Source: Kordia aestuariivivens (GTDB lineage Bacteria > Bacteroidota > Bacteroidia > Flavobacteriales > Flavobacteriaceae). From it: DNA of 64,000 nt. The notes under the pieces are model-generated. The model worked only from the letters and a program-made list of their open reading frames with translations, ran no database searches and was not told the DNA's origin. A program made the position numbers and the translations under genes. Where the stretch lies: contig NZ_JACGWS010000006.1 of the NCBI RefSeq assembly GCF_014397005.1, positions 1 through 64,000 on the forward strand. The letters are read 5' to 3'. Shown in pieces: positions 7,116-16,124 of this stretch; the first letter of the stretch is position 1; each line of letters opens with the position of its first letter.

Positions 7116-8525
7116 TTACATTCCAGTTACTTTTACGTCGTCAACGTGGTATCTTGTTTCTGCACCACCGGCAGCACCTAAATACTTGAATCCAATATGT
7201 ACATCTCCATCTAAACAAGAAATGTTAACATCTGAAGGTACAAAACTACCAAATCCGCTTCCTCCAACTGGAATATTTGCGTCTAGTAATGACCATTCTG
7301 CTGTTGTTGGATCTCCAGTAAAGTCTGTTGAAACATATACTTCTAAGATTGTTCCTGTTTCAAAGTTAGCTGACACATTAAAAGATAATTCTTCTTCTGT
7401 TGTTCCGTCTAAGTTGATTGTTGGTGTTACTAACCAAACTTCCATAGGATCTTCTCCTGTACCGAAAGCAGATATTACCATGTATCTATCTCCACTGAAT
7501 GAACCGTCTTCAAAACGCTCAGAACCACCTGAAACGTTTACGTTTGTCCATCCTAAAGCATCTAATTGTGCTTCGTTTGTGATTGATTCAAAATCTTCTT
7601 CAAAAACAGTTACTGCTGTAGAAGTTGGTCCTTGACAGTTTAAGATATCTGGATCGCAACGCGTAGTTTCTGTAAAATTAATATCAGCTAGCGTATTGAT
7701 TACTAAAACGTTTGTATCATCCCCAAAATCTCTTGTGAAAATTCCTTGAATTGTTCCTTTGTTTTCATCAATTGTTAATGATTTGAAATCAGCAAACGTA
7801 CTTGTTTGTAATACAATTGATCCACCAGCAACACATTCTTCAATGTTTCTGAATCCATCAAAACTATCAGAAGCTTCTCCTGCGTAACTTAATCCTAACT
7901 GGTTTAATCTGAATTGTACATCTTCTAATTGAATTAATGTATTTTCATCAGCAGCAGTTAATTCAGCAACCGTTGTAACTTTTGGTGTAATGTCCTCAAC
8001 TTGTGTTCCACGTACTACGAAATCTTCTAATTCAAATGGTTGAATTTGATCGATATCGTTTCCATTTGGTTTTCCGATAGCATATACTCCATTTTCAAGT
8101 CCGATCGCTAAACCGTTCATTTTGATGTATACTTTTCTACCGAATCCGTAACTACTGAATAATCCAGCTTGGTTAATGTCTACACGAAAACCTAATCTTG
8201 GATCAGCAGCATCGTCAGATCCATCTGTTTTGTTTTGAATTACTAGTTCTTCAAAGAAGTTTCCAGCTTGGTCACTAGATATTACATATCCTTCAATAAT
8301 AATTTCTGCTTCATCAAGCTCAATTACAGCAATATCGTCTCCGCTTGCTGCAGCTTGTTGGTATCTTGCTACCATGTTACTAAAAGTAGCGTTTGCAGTT
8401 AATCCTGGATCAACGACTGTTGTTCCTGTTGGAATTGCAAATTCATCATCTTGAACACAAGAAGTAATAACTAATCCCATGATTGCTGAGACAGCTATTA
8501 AACTAAATATTTTATTTGCTTTCAT
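7116..8525 (-). CDS. DUF5689 domain lipoprotein with choice-of-anchor J-like C-terminus
   Basis: 469 residues from the ATG at 8525; a GTG nine codons earlier is open but would precede the lipoprotein signal. The signal ends VITSC with the lipidated Cys at residue 23. The middle region (about 30-280) looks like the DUF5689 family, including an OB-fold-like stretch around GKPNGNDIDQIQPFE. The last about 150 residues have the jelly-roll pattern of choice-of-anchor J domains (FEEDFES at the start, HVDDVKV near the end). It lies 60 bp downstream of a TonB receptor on the same strand and probably forms a surface-exposed partner to it. A divergently transcribed secreted endonuclease upstream suggests nucleic-acid or phosphate acquisition; that role is inference. 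Confidence 0.75.
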   Translation of the reverse strand: MKANKIFSLIAVSAIMGLVITSCVQDDEFAIPTGTTVVDPGLTANATFSNMVARYQQAAASGDDIAVIELDEAEIIIEGYVISSDQAGNFFEELVIQNKTDGSDDAADPRLGFRVDINQAGLFSSYGFGRKVYIKMNGLAIGLENGVYAIGKPNGNDIDQIQPFELEDFVVRGTQVEDITPKVTTVAELTAADENTLIQLEDVQFRLNQLGLSYAGEASDSFDGFRNIEECVAGGSIVLQTSTFADFKSLTIDENKGTIQGIFTRDFGDDTNVLVINTLADINFTETTRCDPDILNCQGPTSTAVTVFEEDFESITNEAQLDALGWTNVNVSGGSERFEDGSFSGDRYMVISAFGTGEDPMEVWLVTPTINLDGTTEEELSFNVSANFETGTILEVYVSTDFTGDPTTAEWSLLDANIPVGGSGFGSFVPSDVNISCLDGDVHIGFKYLGAAGGAETRYHVDDVKVTGM

Positions 8526-8585
8526 TTGTTCGATTTTATGTTTTTTGTGCACAACTTAAAGTTACGCAATATTTTTTTTGTTTTT

Positions 8586-11366
8586 TTAGAATCTAAAATA
8601 TAAATTTAAGAAGTAAGTTCTTCCTCTACCGTACCAGTATCTGTTTCCAAATACTCTTGTTTCTAAAGCAGAATCATCTCTTAATTCTCTGAAGTTAGCG
8701 TTTCTTCCTTGCTCAAAACCACCAGTTTTGTATTCTTTACCAAATACGTTATTGATACTTGCAAATAAGCCAACATAATAGTCTCCTAACTTCCATGATT
8801 TTCCACCTATAAGATTTACAAGCATGTAATCATCAAATTGTTCTTGTCTTAATAATTCACGTGCCAATTCAGGGTCGTAATCATTGAATGGTTGTCCGTC
8901 AAAGTCAGTGTAGAAGTTACTACTTCTTTGTAATGGACTTACGTCGATGTAAGCATTAGAGAAGAAGTTCGTTGTAGCTCCAAACCACCAGTAATCTGGA
9001 TCTCTATATTCAAATCCTAAAGAGAATGCTCTTTGTGGTCCACCAGCAACTCTATAATCTTTTAATGTTGATTCTCCTAAGTAACGTGTTCCGTCTTCAA
9101 AATCTTCAGAAGATAAATACAAGTCAGGATTGTTAGCATACGTATATTGTCCTAAAGACGCTACACCTTTTAACTTAATCGTAGATGTTGCTTGTACTTC
9201 AATTCCAAGTTCTGCACCGATGTGTTGTTTGTCAACACCTTGTAAAATTTCTTGAACAAATGCTTGATTGTCTCCACCAATTCCATCTGCAAAGAAGAAA
9301 GAGATTTCGTTCGCATCTTGCATTTTTGTATAATAACCAGTTAACCTAGCTTTTATTATTGGAGATCTGTAAATATAACTTGCATCAAACGAAGTAATTT
9401 TTTCTTCACTGATGTTTGGTACGATGTTATGATTTTCTCTTGAGTTAGAGAATGTATTACGGATTGATGGTGCTTTTGTAATGTATGCTCCATTAAAATC
9501 AAATAAATGACGACCTGTCAATTTATACGTTAATCCACCTTTTGCTCCAATTCCTGTAAACGATAGTTTTTCACCTTCTCCAAAAGAGTTATTGGCAAAA
9601 CCACCATTTTGATATAATCCTGTACGTTGGTAGGTTGTATTTTCAACACTAGCAGCTACAAAGAAATCAACTTTTTTGTATTTGAATTGCGCTTGTGCAA
9701 ATCCTCCAATTGTATTTGATTGAATTTCGAAGTTATATCTAAAACGATCTCCTACTCCTACCAATCTGTTTGGATTTCTGATATCGTTTTGTACGCCATT
9801 AGGATTTCCTACTAAGTCATCAGCAAAGTTGTCAACATCTAAATACGCTCTTCCACCAAGTAAATCTGTAATTTCTGCAAAATTTTCAGATGTTAATGAT
9901 GTAAAGTTTGCACCTGCATTTATGGTAATGTTATCATTAATAGAGGTGTTTAATATTGTATTTGCTGTAAATTGCTTGTCATCCGATCTATCTTCATAAA
10001 CGATGTTTATAGCGTTTCCACCTGCAACTAGGTTATTTTGGTTTGCACCATATAAAGCTGCCCAATCAATTTGTCCGTTGTTTATAAATTCCTGTTGTGC
10101 TCCAAACTCTAATGCTGGATTTTCAGGATTGTTTCTAGCAAAGAAACTTGGTAATTTTTGGTAATATGTTGGACTTGGGTTTACACCACTTCCAATTGGA
10201 AATCCACTAACGTCTAAGTCAGTTCCTCCAAAGTCTAAACGACCTCTTCCTTGCTCTCCAAATTGGTACGCAACACTTGTTTGTAACGACGTGTTTTCAG
10301 CAATATTCCAATTATGGTTTAACATTAAGATTGGTTCATCAACTCTACGCACTCTTGCGTTACGCTTTTTACCGTCTTGATATCCCCAAAAGTCATTGTA
10401 TTTAATTCCTTTTAGATCAAATACTTCTTGCGTATTTGCTGAAGATTGTCCTCTTCTGTTTGGTGCATAAATTCCAGTAAAGTTAATGCTATGTCTGTCG
10501 TTCAATTTCTTTTCAACTGAAACGAATAAAGAATTTGCGTCGTAGAAAGTACCGTCGTTAAAACCTTCATCTCCCCATCTTCTTCCTGCAGAAACTGTAT
10601 ACGCCCATCCACTTTCAAGTAAACCAGAAGAATATGTTGCCATAATTCTGTTGGTATAACTTCTGTTTGATGACGAATACGTTACTCTACCACCTTCTCT
10701 ATATTGAGAAGCTCTCGTATTGATATTTGTTGTTCCTAAGATTCCTCCGAAAGTATAATCGTTAGCACTTAGTCCATTTGTAAGTTCTTGATTTCTTACA
10801 ACATCATTTAATCCTCCCCAGTTACTCCATTGTGGTCTTCCATTGAACTGCTTGTTCATTTTAATACCATTGATAAGTACTGTTCCATTTTCGGAATCTA
10901 ATCCTCTTACTCTGAAGAAGGTTGCTCCAAATTCAAAAGCGGCAGTTCTTAAGTATATATCTCTGGAAGATTGTAGTAATCCTGAGATGTTGTCTGCTGC
11001 TGTAGAATCATCATTTAATTCATCATCGGTCAATGAAATAAGTGTAACATCTTCCTGAACGAACCTTTTTAACAGAATTGTTCCCAAGTCAATTGCTTGA
11101 CCATCGACAACGGTTATTGGCATTCTCAAAATAGAGTATCCATCTTTAGTGAATACTATATCCACTTTACCCGCTGCAATATCTGTTAACTTAAAGACTC
11201 CAGATGCGTCCGTAACAACTTCTTTGTTATTGTTACCTGCAACTGAAACCAAAACATTTTGAATAGCATCGTCAGTATTGGCGTCAAGTACCTTTCCGGT
11301 AATTGTGTTTTGTCCACTGACAAACCAAACTGATAGCAATCCAAATAAAAAAATAAGTTTTTTCAT
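8586..11366 (-). CDS. TonB-dependent receptor with CarboxypepD_reg-like domain
   Basis: 926 residues: signal peptide 1-19 (WFVSGQ), a carboxypeptidase-regulatory-like domain at about 20-98 (starts ITGKVLD), a plug at about 110-220 (RVRGLDSENGTVLINGIKM), and a 22-strand-type barrel ending with the aromatic terminal strand FLNLYFRF. It mediates TonB-driven outer-membrane uptake. The substrate cannot be read from sequence. Its operon partner is the DUF5689 lipoprotein downstream, and a secreted endonuclease is divergent upstream with TAnnTTTG-like boxes for both directions in the 137-bp gap. The substrate may therefore be DNA, RNA or breakdown products (inference). Confidence 0.9.
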   Translation of the reverse strand: MKKLIFLFGLLSVWFVSGQNTITGKVLDANTDDAIQNVLVSVAGNNNKEVVTDASGVFKLTDIAAGKVDIVFTKDGYSILRMPITVVDGQAIDLGTILLKRFVQEDVTLISLTDDELNDDSTAADNISGLLQSSRDIYLRTAAFEFGATFFRVRGLDSENGTVLINGIKMNKQFNGRPQWSNWGGLNDVVRNQELTNGLSANDYTFGGILGTTNINTRASQYREGGRVTYSSSNRSYTNRIMATYSSGLLESGWAYTVSAGRRWGDEGFNDGTFYDANSLFVSVEKKLNDRHSINFTGIYAPNRRGQSSANTQEVFDLKGIKYNDFWGYQDGKKRNARVRRVDEPILMLNHNWNIAENTSLQTSVAYQFGEQGRGRLDFGGTDLDVSGFPIGSGVNPSPTYYQKLPSFFARNNPENPALEFGAQQEFINNGQIDWAALYGANQNNLVAGGNAINIVYEDRSDDKQFTANTILNTSINDNITINAGANFTSLTSENFAEITDLLGGRAYLDVDNFADDLVGNPNGVQNDIRNPNRLVGVGDRFRYNFEIQSNTIGGFAQAQFKYKKVDFFVAASVENTTYQRTGLYQNGGFANNSFGEGEKLSFTGIGAKGGLTYKLTGRHLFDFNGAYITKAPSIRNTFSNSRENHNIVPNISEEKITSFDASYIYRSPIIKARLTGYYTKMQDANEISFFFADGIGGDNQAFVQEILQGVDKQHIGAELGIEVQATSTIKLKGVASLGQYTYANNPDLYLSSEDFEDGTRYLGESTLKDYRVAGGPQRAFSLGFEYRDPDYWWFGATTNFFSNAYIDVSPLQRSSNFYTDFDGQPFNDYDPELARELLRQEQFDDYMLVNLIGGKSWKLGDYYVGLFASINNVFGKEYKTGGFEQGRNANFRELRDDSALETRVFGNRYWYGRGRTYFLNLYFRF

Positions 11367-11421
11367 ACTGTAATTTGCAATTAATTATTATTGAGTTAAA
11401 AAAATCTTTAATAACGACGCG

Positions 11422-11429
11422 CAAATGTA
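11422..11429 (-). promoter_or_regulatory. Possible -7 box (TACATTTG) for the TonB receptor
   Basis: Read on the minus strand, the octamer fits the Bacteroidota TAnnTTTG consensus and lies 56 bp before the receptor start. No clear -33 TTTG was found at the expected distance. Confidence 0.35.
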
Positions 11430-11449
11430 CATTTTTTATAATTAATACC

Positions 11450-11457
11450 TACTTTTG
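11450..11457 (+). promoter_or_regulatory. Possible -7 box (TACTTTTG) for the endonuclease
   Basis: Fits TAnnTTTG, 47 bp before the endonuclease ATG and only about 20 bp from the oppositely oriented box at 11422, so the two promoters would overlap in their upstream regions. Confidence 0.35.
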
Positions 11458-11503
11458 GTCTATCTTTTGCATAGATTGTTTAAGTTAACATAACATTCAT
11501 TAA

Positions 11504-12553
11504 ATGAAAAACCTTAAATCCCTAGTTATACTTGCTTTTTTACTAGCGTTTACCCATGGTTGGGCACAGAAAAAAAAGCAATTTAAAGTACAAACGATAG
11601 CTTTTTACAACGTTGAAAACTTGTTTGATACCATTAATGACCCACTGAAAGATGACGAAAAGAGTCCTATGATGGAAATTCAACGTGATCGTTCAAAGAT
11701 TTATGAAGATAAAATTGCGAAACTTGCACGTGTTATTTCTGATATTGGCTATGATGTTACTAAAACATCACCTGCAATTTTAGGAGTCGCTGAAGTTGAG
11801 AATAAGAAAGTACTGGAAGATTTGATAAATCATCCAAAGTTGAAAGATTCTGATTATGGTATTATCCATTTTGATTCCCCTGATAAGCGTGGAATTGACG
11901 TAGGATTGTTATATAAACAAGATGTTTTTCAACCGCATAGCTTTTCTAAACATCCTTTATATTTATATAATGGTGATGATAAAAGAGTATACACAAGAGA
12001 TCAATTGTTAGTTTCTGGTGTATTGGACGGTGACGAAATACATATTATTGTGAATCACTGGCCGTCACGTAGTGGAGGAGAAGCTAGAAGCAGACCAAAA
12101 CGTGTGAAAGCTGCCCAATTGAATAAACGTATTATTGATTCGTTACAGAATGTTGATAAGAACGCAAAAATATTCACTATTGGCGATTTGAACGATGATC
12201 CTTTTAATGAAAGTATGAAAGGAGTACTGAAAACAAAAGATAAGCGTGAAGATGCGAAAGGAAAAGATTTGTTTAACCCAATGGAAGGTATGGCAAGAAA
12301 AGGACTTGGAACACTTGCATATAGAAATGGGTGGAATTTATTTGATCAGATTGTAATGACTGCTCCGTTGTTAGAGAAAGATTTTTCAGAGTATCGTTAT
12401 TATAAAGCTGGAATTTACAATAAAACGTACTTGTCTAATAAACGTGGACGTTATAAAGGATATCCTTTTAGAAGTTTTTCTAGCGGATCGTATACTGGTG
12501 GTTATAGTGACCATTTTCCTGTGTATGTACATTTGATTAAAGAAGTAAAGTAG
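11504..12553 (+). CDS. Secreted endonuclease/exonuclease/phosphatase family protein
   Basis: 349 residues with a signal peptide (1-21, ends THGWAQ). Hallmarks of the EEP (DNase I-like) fold are all present: FYNVENLFD near residue 35, the metal-binding Glu in AEVE (96-99), NHWPS near 187, GDLNDDP (227-233) and the catalytic SDH at 335-337. The gene is divergent from a TonB receptor plus DUF5689 lipoprotein operon. Export and context suggest extracellular or periplasmic hydrolysis of nucleic acid or of phosphoesters; sphingomyelinase- or inositol-phosphatase-like activity cannot be excluded because the fold is shared. A bidirectional terminator follows. Confidence 0.85.
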   Translation: MKNLKSLVILAFLLAFTHGWAQKKKQFKVQTIAFYNVENLFDTINDPLKDDEKSPMMEIQRDRSKIYEDKIAKLARVISDIGYDVTKTSPAILGVAEVENKKVLEDLINHPKLKDSDYGIIHFDSPDKRGIDVGLLYKQDVFQPHSFSKHPLYLYNGDDKRVYTRDQLLVSGVLDGDEIHIIVNHWPSRSGGEARSRPKRVKAAQLNKRIIDSLQNVDKNAKIFTIGDLNDDPFNESMKGVLKTKDKREDAKGKDLFNPMEGMARKGLGTLAYRNGWNLFDQIVMTAPLLEKDFSEYRYYKAGIYNKTYLSNKRGRYKGYPFRSFSSGSYTGGYSDHFPVYVHLIKEVK

Positions 12554-12635
12554 TGTTTAGATGTTAGACCGCTTCGCTGTTAGAATTGAGATATAAGACT
12601 TGTTTGGTATATCAATTTGAAAGCTGTGAAAATAT

Positions 12636-12671
12636 AAAAAAATCCTTATCGTAACTGATAAGGATTTTTAT
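12636..12671. terminator. Bidirectional terminator between convergent genes
   Basis: AAAAATCCTTATC and GATAAGGATTTTT arms around GTAACT, with A- and T-runs outside. It lies between the plus-strand endonuclease and the minus-strand 4-TM gene. Confidence 0.75.
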
Positions 12672-12691
12672 ATAATTTAAGTCTGTTGTGG

Positions 12692-13132
12692 TTATAAGTC
12701 TAACCATACTTTCCAAGGTAATCTAGATAATATTAATAGTAATCCTAAACCATAGAAGGTAGCAATTTTACCAAAAGCTCTCTTGTCTGTTTCTTGTTTT
12801 TTGTGCTTAGACCAACCAATTGTAATTAATATGATTGCTAAGATTCCCACAAAAGGATGTTCTAAAGCTAGTAATCGTTCTGCTGAACTCATTCCGCCCA
12901 TTCCTCTTGATGAAATCATGCTCATTCCGAATGGAGACACGAAATAGAGAATTAATCCAATGACCAATTGTAAGTGTGTAAAGATGAGTGCGAATAGTGA
13001 GATTCGTAAGTCTTTGGAAACAAATTTTTTGTTGGTTGCAAATCCTATGATTGCGTTGACAACAGCTACAATTAAGATGAGAAGGACAAAATATGCCCAG
13101 TATGAGTGTAGTGTTTTTACAGTATCGTACAT
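12692..13132 (-). CDS. Four-helix integral membrane protein, conserved in flavobacteria
   Basis: 146 residues from the ATG at 13132 (an upstream in-frame extension of 16 residues is polar and unlikely). It starts MYDTVKTLHSYWAYF and has four predicted transmembrane helices (about 10-30, 45-65, 88-105 and 118-140). A histidine at the start of helix 1 (LHSYW), one before helix 2 (FTHLQ) and one before helix 3 (EHPFVG) could suggest a haem- or metal-binding role, and homologues are sometimes labelled cytochrome b-like. This is unproven. It stands alone between two terminators, so it is probably monocistronic. Confidence 0.65.
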   Translation of the reverse strand: MYDTVKTLHSYWAYFVLLILIVAVVNAIIGFATNKKFVSKDLRISLFALIFTHLQLVIGLILYFVSPFGMSMISSRGMGGMSSAERLLALEHPFVGILAIILITIGWSKHKKQETDKRAFGKIATFYGLGLLLILSRLPWKVWLDL

Positions 13133-13177
13133 ACGTTTAGTTTTAGTTGATAGACAAAGGTACTTATTTTTATGAAA

Positions 13178-13207
13178 CAAAAAACCCTGTCAATTGACAG
13201 GGTTTTA
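13178..13207 (-). terminator. Terminator of the TonB receptor gene
   Basis: AAAACCCTGTC and GACAGGGTTTT arms around AATT, 29 bp beyond the receptor stop at 13236; the A-run to its left becomes the U-run on the minus strand. Confidence 0.75.
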
Positions 13208-13235
13208 TATTTAGGGTCATTTTATACGTTCTTAC

Positions 13236-15968
13236 TTAGAATGTATAACGTAAGCTAAAGTTCCATGTTCTTCCAAATCCGAAGAATGCTTTGTTGTCCG
13301 TGTTAATTCCGTCAAAAGTAGCATCACCTGGATCAGCAAAAATGTTTGTTTGAGATTCAGCAATGTATGTAGTGTTGAATAAGTTGTTTACATTTAATCT
13401 AAAGAAAATACTGTTTTCTTTTTCTTTTCCAACTAACCACTTGTATGACATACCACCTTCAAATAATGTATATGCTGGTAATTGTAATGAACCGTTGTTA
13501 TCAGCTTCATCAAAATCTTCTGCTCTAATATCAGCGTATAAATCATCAGCTCTGAAACCAGCGATATCAAATTTTAAACGTTCTACTGGCTCAACGATTA
13601 CAGCTAAACGCATTGTCGTTTGTGCAGCATTTCCAACTTTTACATCGTCTAAGAATAATGTATTCTCTCCTACAATAGTGTTATCGTTTGTGTCAAATGC
13701 AGGTCCAGAAACTGATCCTCCATATTCCCAATTACCAAAAGAAGCCATACCTCTGAAAGTTACCATATCTAATGGCTTGTATGTGAATTCTAATTCAACT
13801 CCTGAGTGAATTTGCTCAACACCTACTAAGCTTGAACGACCTTGAACGGTTTCCATAGGATCCGTTGGATCTGGGAATGTTCCGAATACTTGAATGAATC
13901 TGTCTTTCCAAGAAGTTCTGTATATGTTTACGTTAGCGTTGAATTTTTCAGACTTATATCCGTATCCTAATTCAAATCCTAATACTTTTTCGTTTACGTA
14001 ATCTTGATTGATGTCATTTCCAAAGTCAAGAAAAACTGAATCAAATAAAGGTTGCTTAGAGTAGTAACCAGCATTACCAAATACGTTGTGGTTTTCGTCA
14101 ATGTTGTAGTTTAATCCACCTTTGATTGTTCCACCTAAGATGTTTTCCCAGTCAGTACGCTGTCCTTCAGCAACTGTTACTGCAAATAAATCTTCTCTAC
14201 TAAACCCTTGGTTAGATCCAGAGAACTGAACAAATGCAGAGATATCATCTTTCTTATATTCTAATTGACCAAAGATTCCTAACCAACGTACATAACCAAT
14301 GTTATAGTAGTCAATTTTGTCTTCATCATCGATGTCTTTAAATACATTTACGATAGAACCAAAGTCAGAAGCGTATGTGTTTGTTAATACTCTGTTAGGA
14401 TTGTTTACGTCATCATTATCTCTATATGCGTCAGCTCCTAATAAGTTGTCTAGTCTTCTGTAATGGAAACCTTTATAAGTTCTTGCATCAAATCCAACAT
14501 CTAACGTTAAGTTGTCGTTTAATCTTGTATTTAAGTTTGCTAATAAACCAAACCAGTTATGAGAGTTTACAGAAGCTCTTCTTGAAATACCGTTATCTCT
14601 ACTGTCATTGATGAATAAACCATTTTCTTGATCAGTTCTTTGGTATACGTTACCGTCAGAGAATGTTGTAGCTTGTCCACTGTTGTACTGTACAATTCTA
14701 TCCCATAATACTTCACCATTTTGTTGATTTCTGAAGATATCACTTGACGCGAAGTTGAATCCTGGTAATCTTCCGATATCTCCAGTTCCACCACCTCTAC
14801 CAAAAGAAGCGTATGCTACTGTAGATAATTTAGTATCGTCAGAAATGTTCCAATCCCAGTTTATAGATAATACTGGTTTGTGATAAAAGTTTCTTCTCCA
14901 GTTAAACTCTTCACCATTTAATGTACCATGGTTAAAGTTATATTTATCACCAAATTGTAAGTACTGACCAATTGTTGCAGCGTTAAAGAAACTTGTTGTT
15001 CTTTGGTTGTGAACCTGTGGCGCACCAGTTGCTGTAAATTGAATATCGTGTTTTCTGTCTTCGTCAGCCCATCCAAATCCTATGAAATAGTTGTACCCTT
15101 CAAAAGCAGTTCCGTTAATGTATCCGTCTCCAGCAGTTCTACTGAATAATCCAGTAAATGCGAATCCGTTGTCCATTCTTCCTGTTGAATACGAAGCAAT
15201 TGTTTTTAAGTAGTTGTCGTTACCTAATGTAGTTCCAACAAATCCACCTTCGTTTCTTTCAGTTGTTTTTGTTACAATGTTTAATGTACCACCAACAGAA
15301 GAGATTGCTAATTTAGAAGAACCTAAACCTCTTTGTACCTGAATTGCAGAAGCAACATCAGCTAAACCAGTCCAGTTACTCCAGAATACACGACCGTTTT
15401 CCATATCGTTTACAGGAACACCGTTTACTAATACCGCAGTGTTTACTTGATCGAATCCACGAATGTTGATTCTTGAATCTCCAAATCCACCACCAGATTT
15501 TGTAGCATACACAGATGGTGTAGCATTTAATAATTCTGGAAGTTCTTGGTTACCTAATCTTTCAACAATTTCCTCAGCTCTAATTGTAGATACTGCTACT
15601 GGAGTTTCACGCTCTTTCGCGATATCAACAACACCAACAATTACTACTTCATCAAGAGAGTTGTTAGAAACTAATGTAATAGTTCCTAAGTCTACTGTTC
15701 CACCAGTTACATTGAAAGTTACAGTTTTTGTTCCAAATCCTACATAAGATACTTCAATTGTACCTGTAGCACTTTTTACGTTTAATTTAAATTTCCCATC
15801 AAAGTCGGATGATGTTCCATTTGTTGTTCCCTTTACAACTACACTTGCACCTGGTAATGGTCCTGTTTCAGAATCTACCACTTTACCTGTAATTGTTCCC
15901 TGAGAAAAAGCAACAGATGTTACTAAAAACATCGCTACTACAAAAAACAAATTGTTAATCGTTTTCAT
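13236..15968 (-). CDS. TonB-dependent receptor
   Basis: 910 residues: signal peptide 1-22 (TSVAFSQ), CarboxypepD_reg-like domain about 24-100 (GTITGKVVD, then GTTNGTSSDFDGKF), plug about 115-230 (INIRGFDQVNTAVLVNGVPV), and barrel ending WNFSLRYTF. The VIVGVVDIAKERETPVAVS stretch at the start of the plug resembles receptors of the iron or vitamin type more than SusC proteins, and no SusD gene follows. It is monocistronic (terminator at 13178; 156 bp gap to pgi). Substrate unknown. Confidence 0.9.
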   Translation of the reverse strand: MKTINNLFFVVAMFLVTSVAFSQGTITGKVVDSETGPLPGASVVVKGTTNGTSSDFDGKFKLNVKSATGTIEVSYVGFGTKTVTFNVTGGTVDLGTITLVSNNSLDEVVIVGVVDIAKERETPVAVSTIRAEEIVERLGNQELPELLNATPSVYATKSGGGFGDSRINIRGFDQVNTAVLVNGVPVNDMENGRVFWSNWTGLADVASAIQVQRGLGSSKLAISSVGGTLNIVTKTTERNEGGFVGTTLGNDNYLKTIASYSTGRMDNGFAFTGLFSRTAGDGYINGTAFEGYNYFIGFGWADEDRKHDIQFTATGAPQVHNQRTTSFFNAATIGQYLQFGDKYNFNHGTLNGEEFNWRRNFYHKPVLSINWDWNISDDTKLSTVAYASFGRGGGTGDIGRLPGFNFASSDIFRNQQNGEVLWDRIVQYNSGQATTFSDGNVYQRTDQENGLFINDSRDNGISRRASVNSHNWFGLLANLNTRLNDNLTLDVGFDARTYKGFHYRRLDNLLGADAYRDNDDVNNPNRVLTNTYASDFGSIVNVFKDIDDEDKIDYYNIGYVRWLGIFGQLEYKKDDISAFVQFSGSNQGFSREDLFAVTVAEGQRTDWENILGGTIKGGLNYNIDENHNVFGNAGYYSKQPLFDSVFLDFGNDINQDYVNEKVLGFELGYGYKSEKFNANVNIYRTSWKDRFIQVFGTFPDPTDPMETVQGRSSLVGVEQIHSGVELEFTYKPLDMVTFRGMASFGNWEYGGSVSGPAFDTNDNTIVGENTLFLDDVKVGNAAQTTMRLAVIVEPVERLKFDIAGFRADDLYADIRAEDFDEADNNGSLQLPAYTLFEGGMSYKWLVGKEKENSIFFRLNVNNLFNTTYIAESQTNIFADPGDATFDGINTDNKAFFGFGRTWNFSLRYTF

Positions 15969-16124
15969 AAGTTTTATTAGTTTATTTAATGCCGCAAAAA
16001 TCGTATTTATTGTGCATGCATATATTAAGCGAATGTTAAATGTTTTAACATTTTATCAAATTTACATTTTTAACTTATTTGTTTGTTTTGCAACGAATTA
16101 AGATATAAACCGAATTATTAACAT

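Noticed and set aside
7099-7635. 178-codon plus-strand open frame antisense to the DUF5689 gene
   Set aside because: It lies wholly inside the real gene on the other strand, has Ser/Thr/Pro/Lys-rich composition typical of a codon shadow, and no conserved motif.
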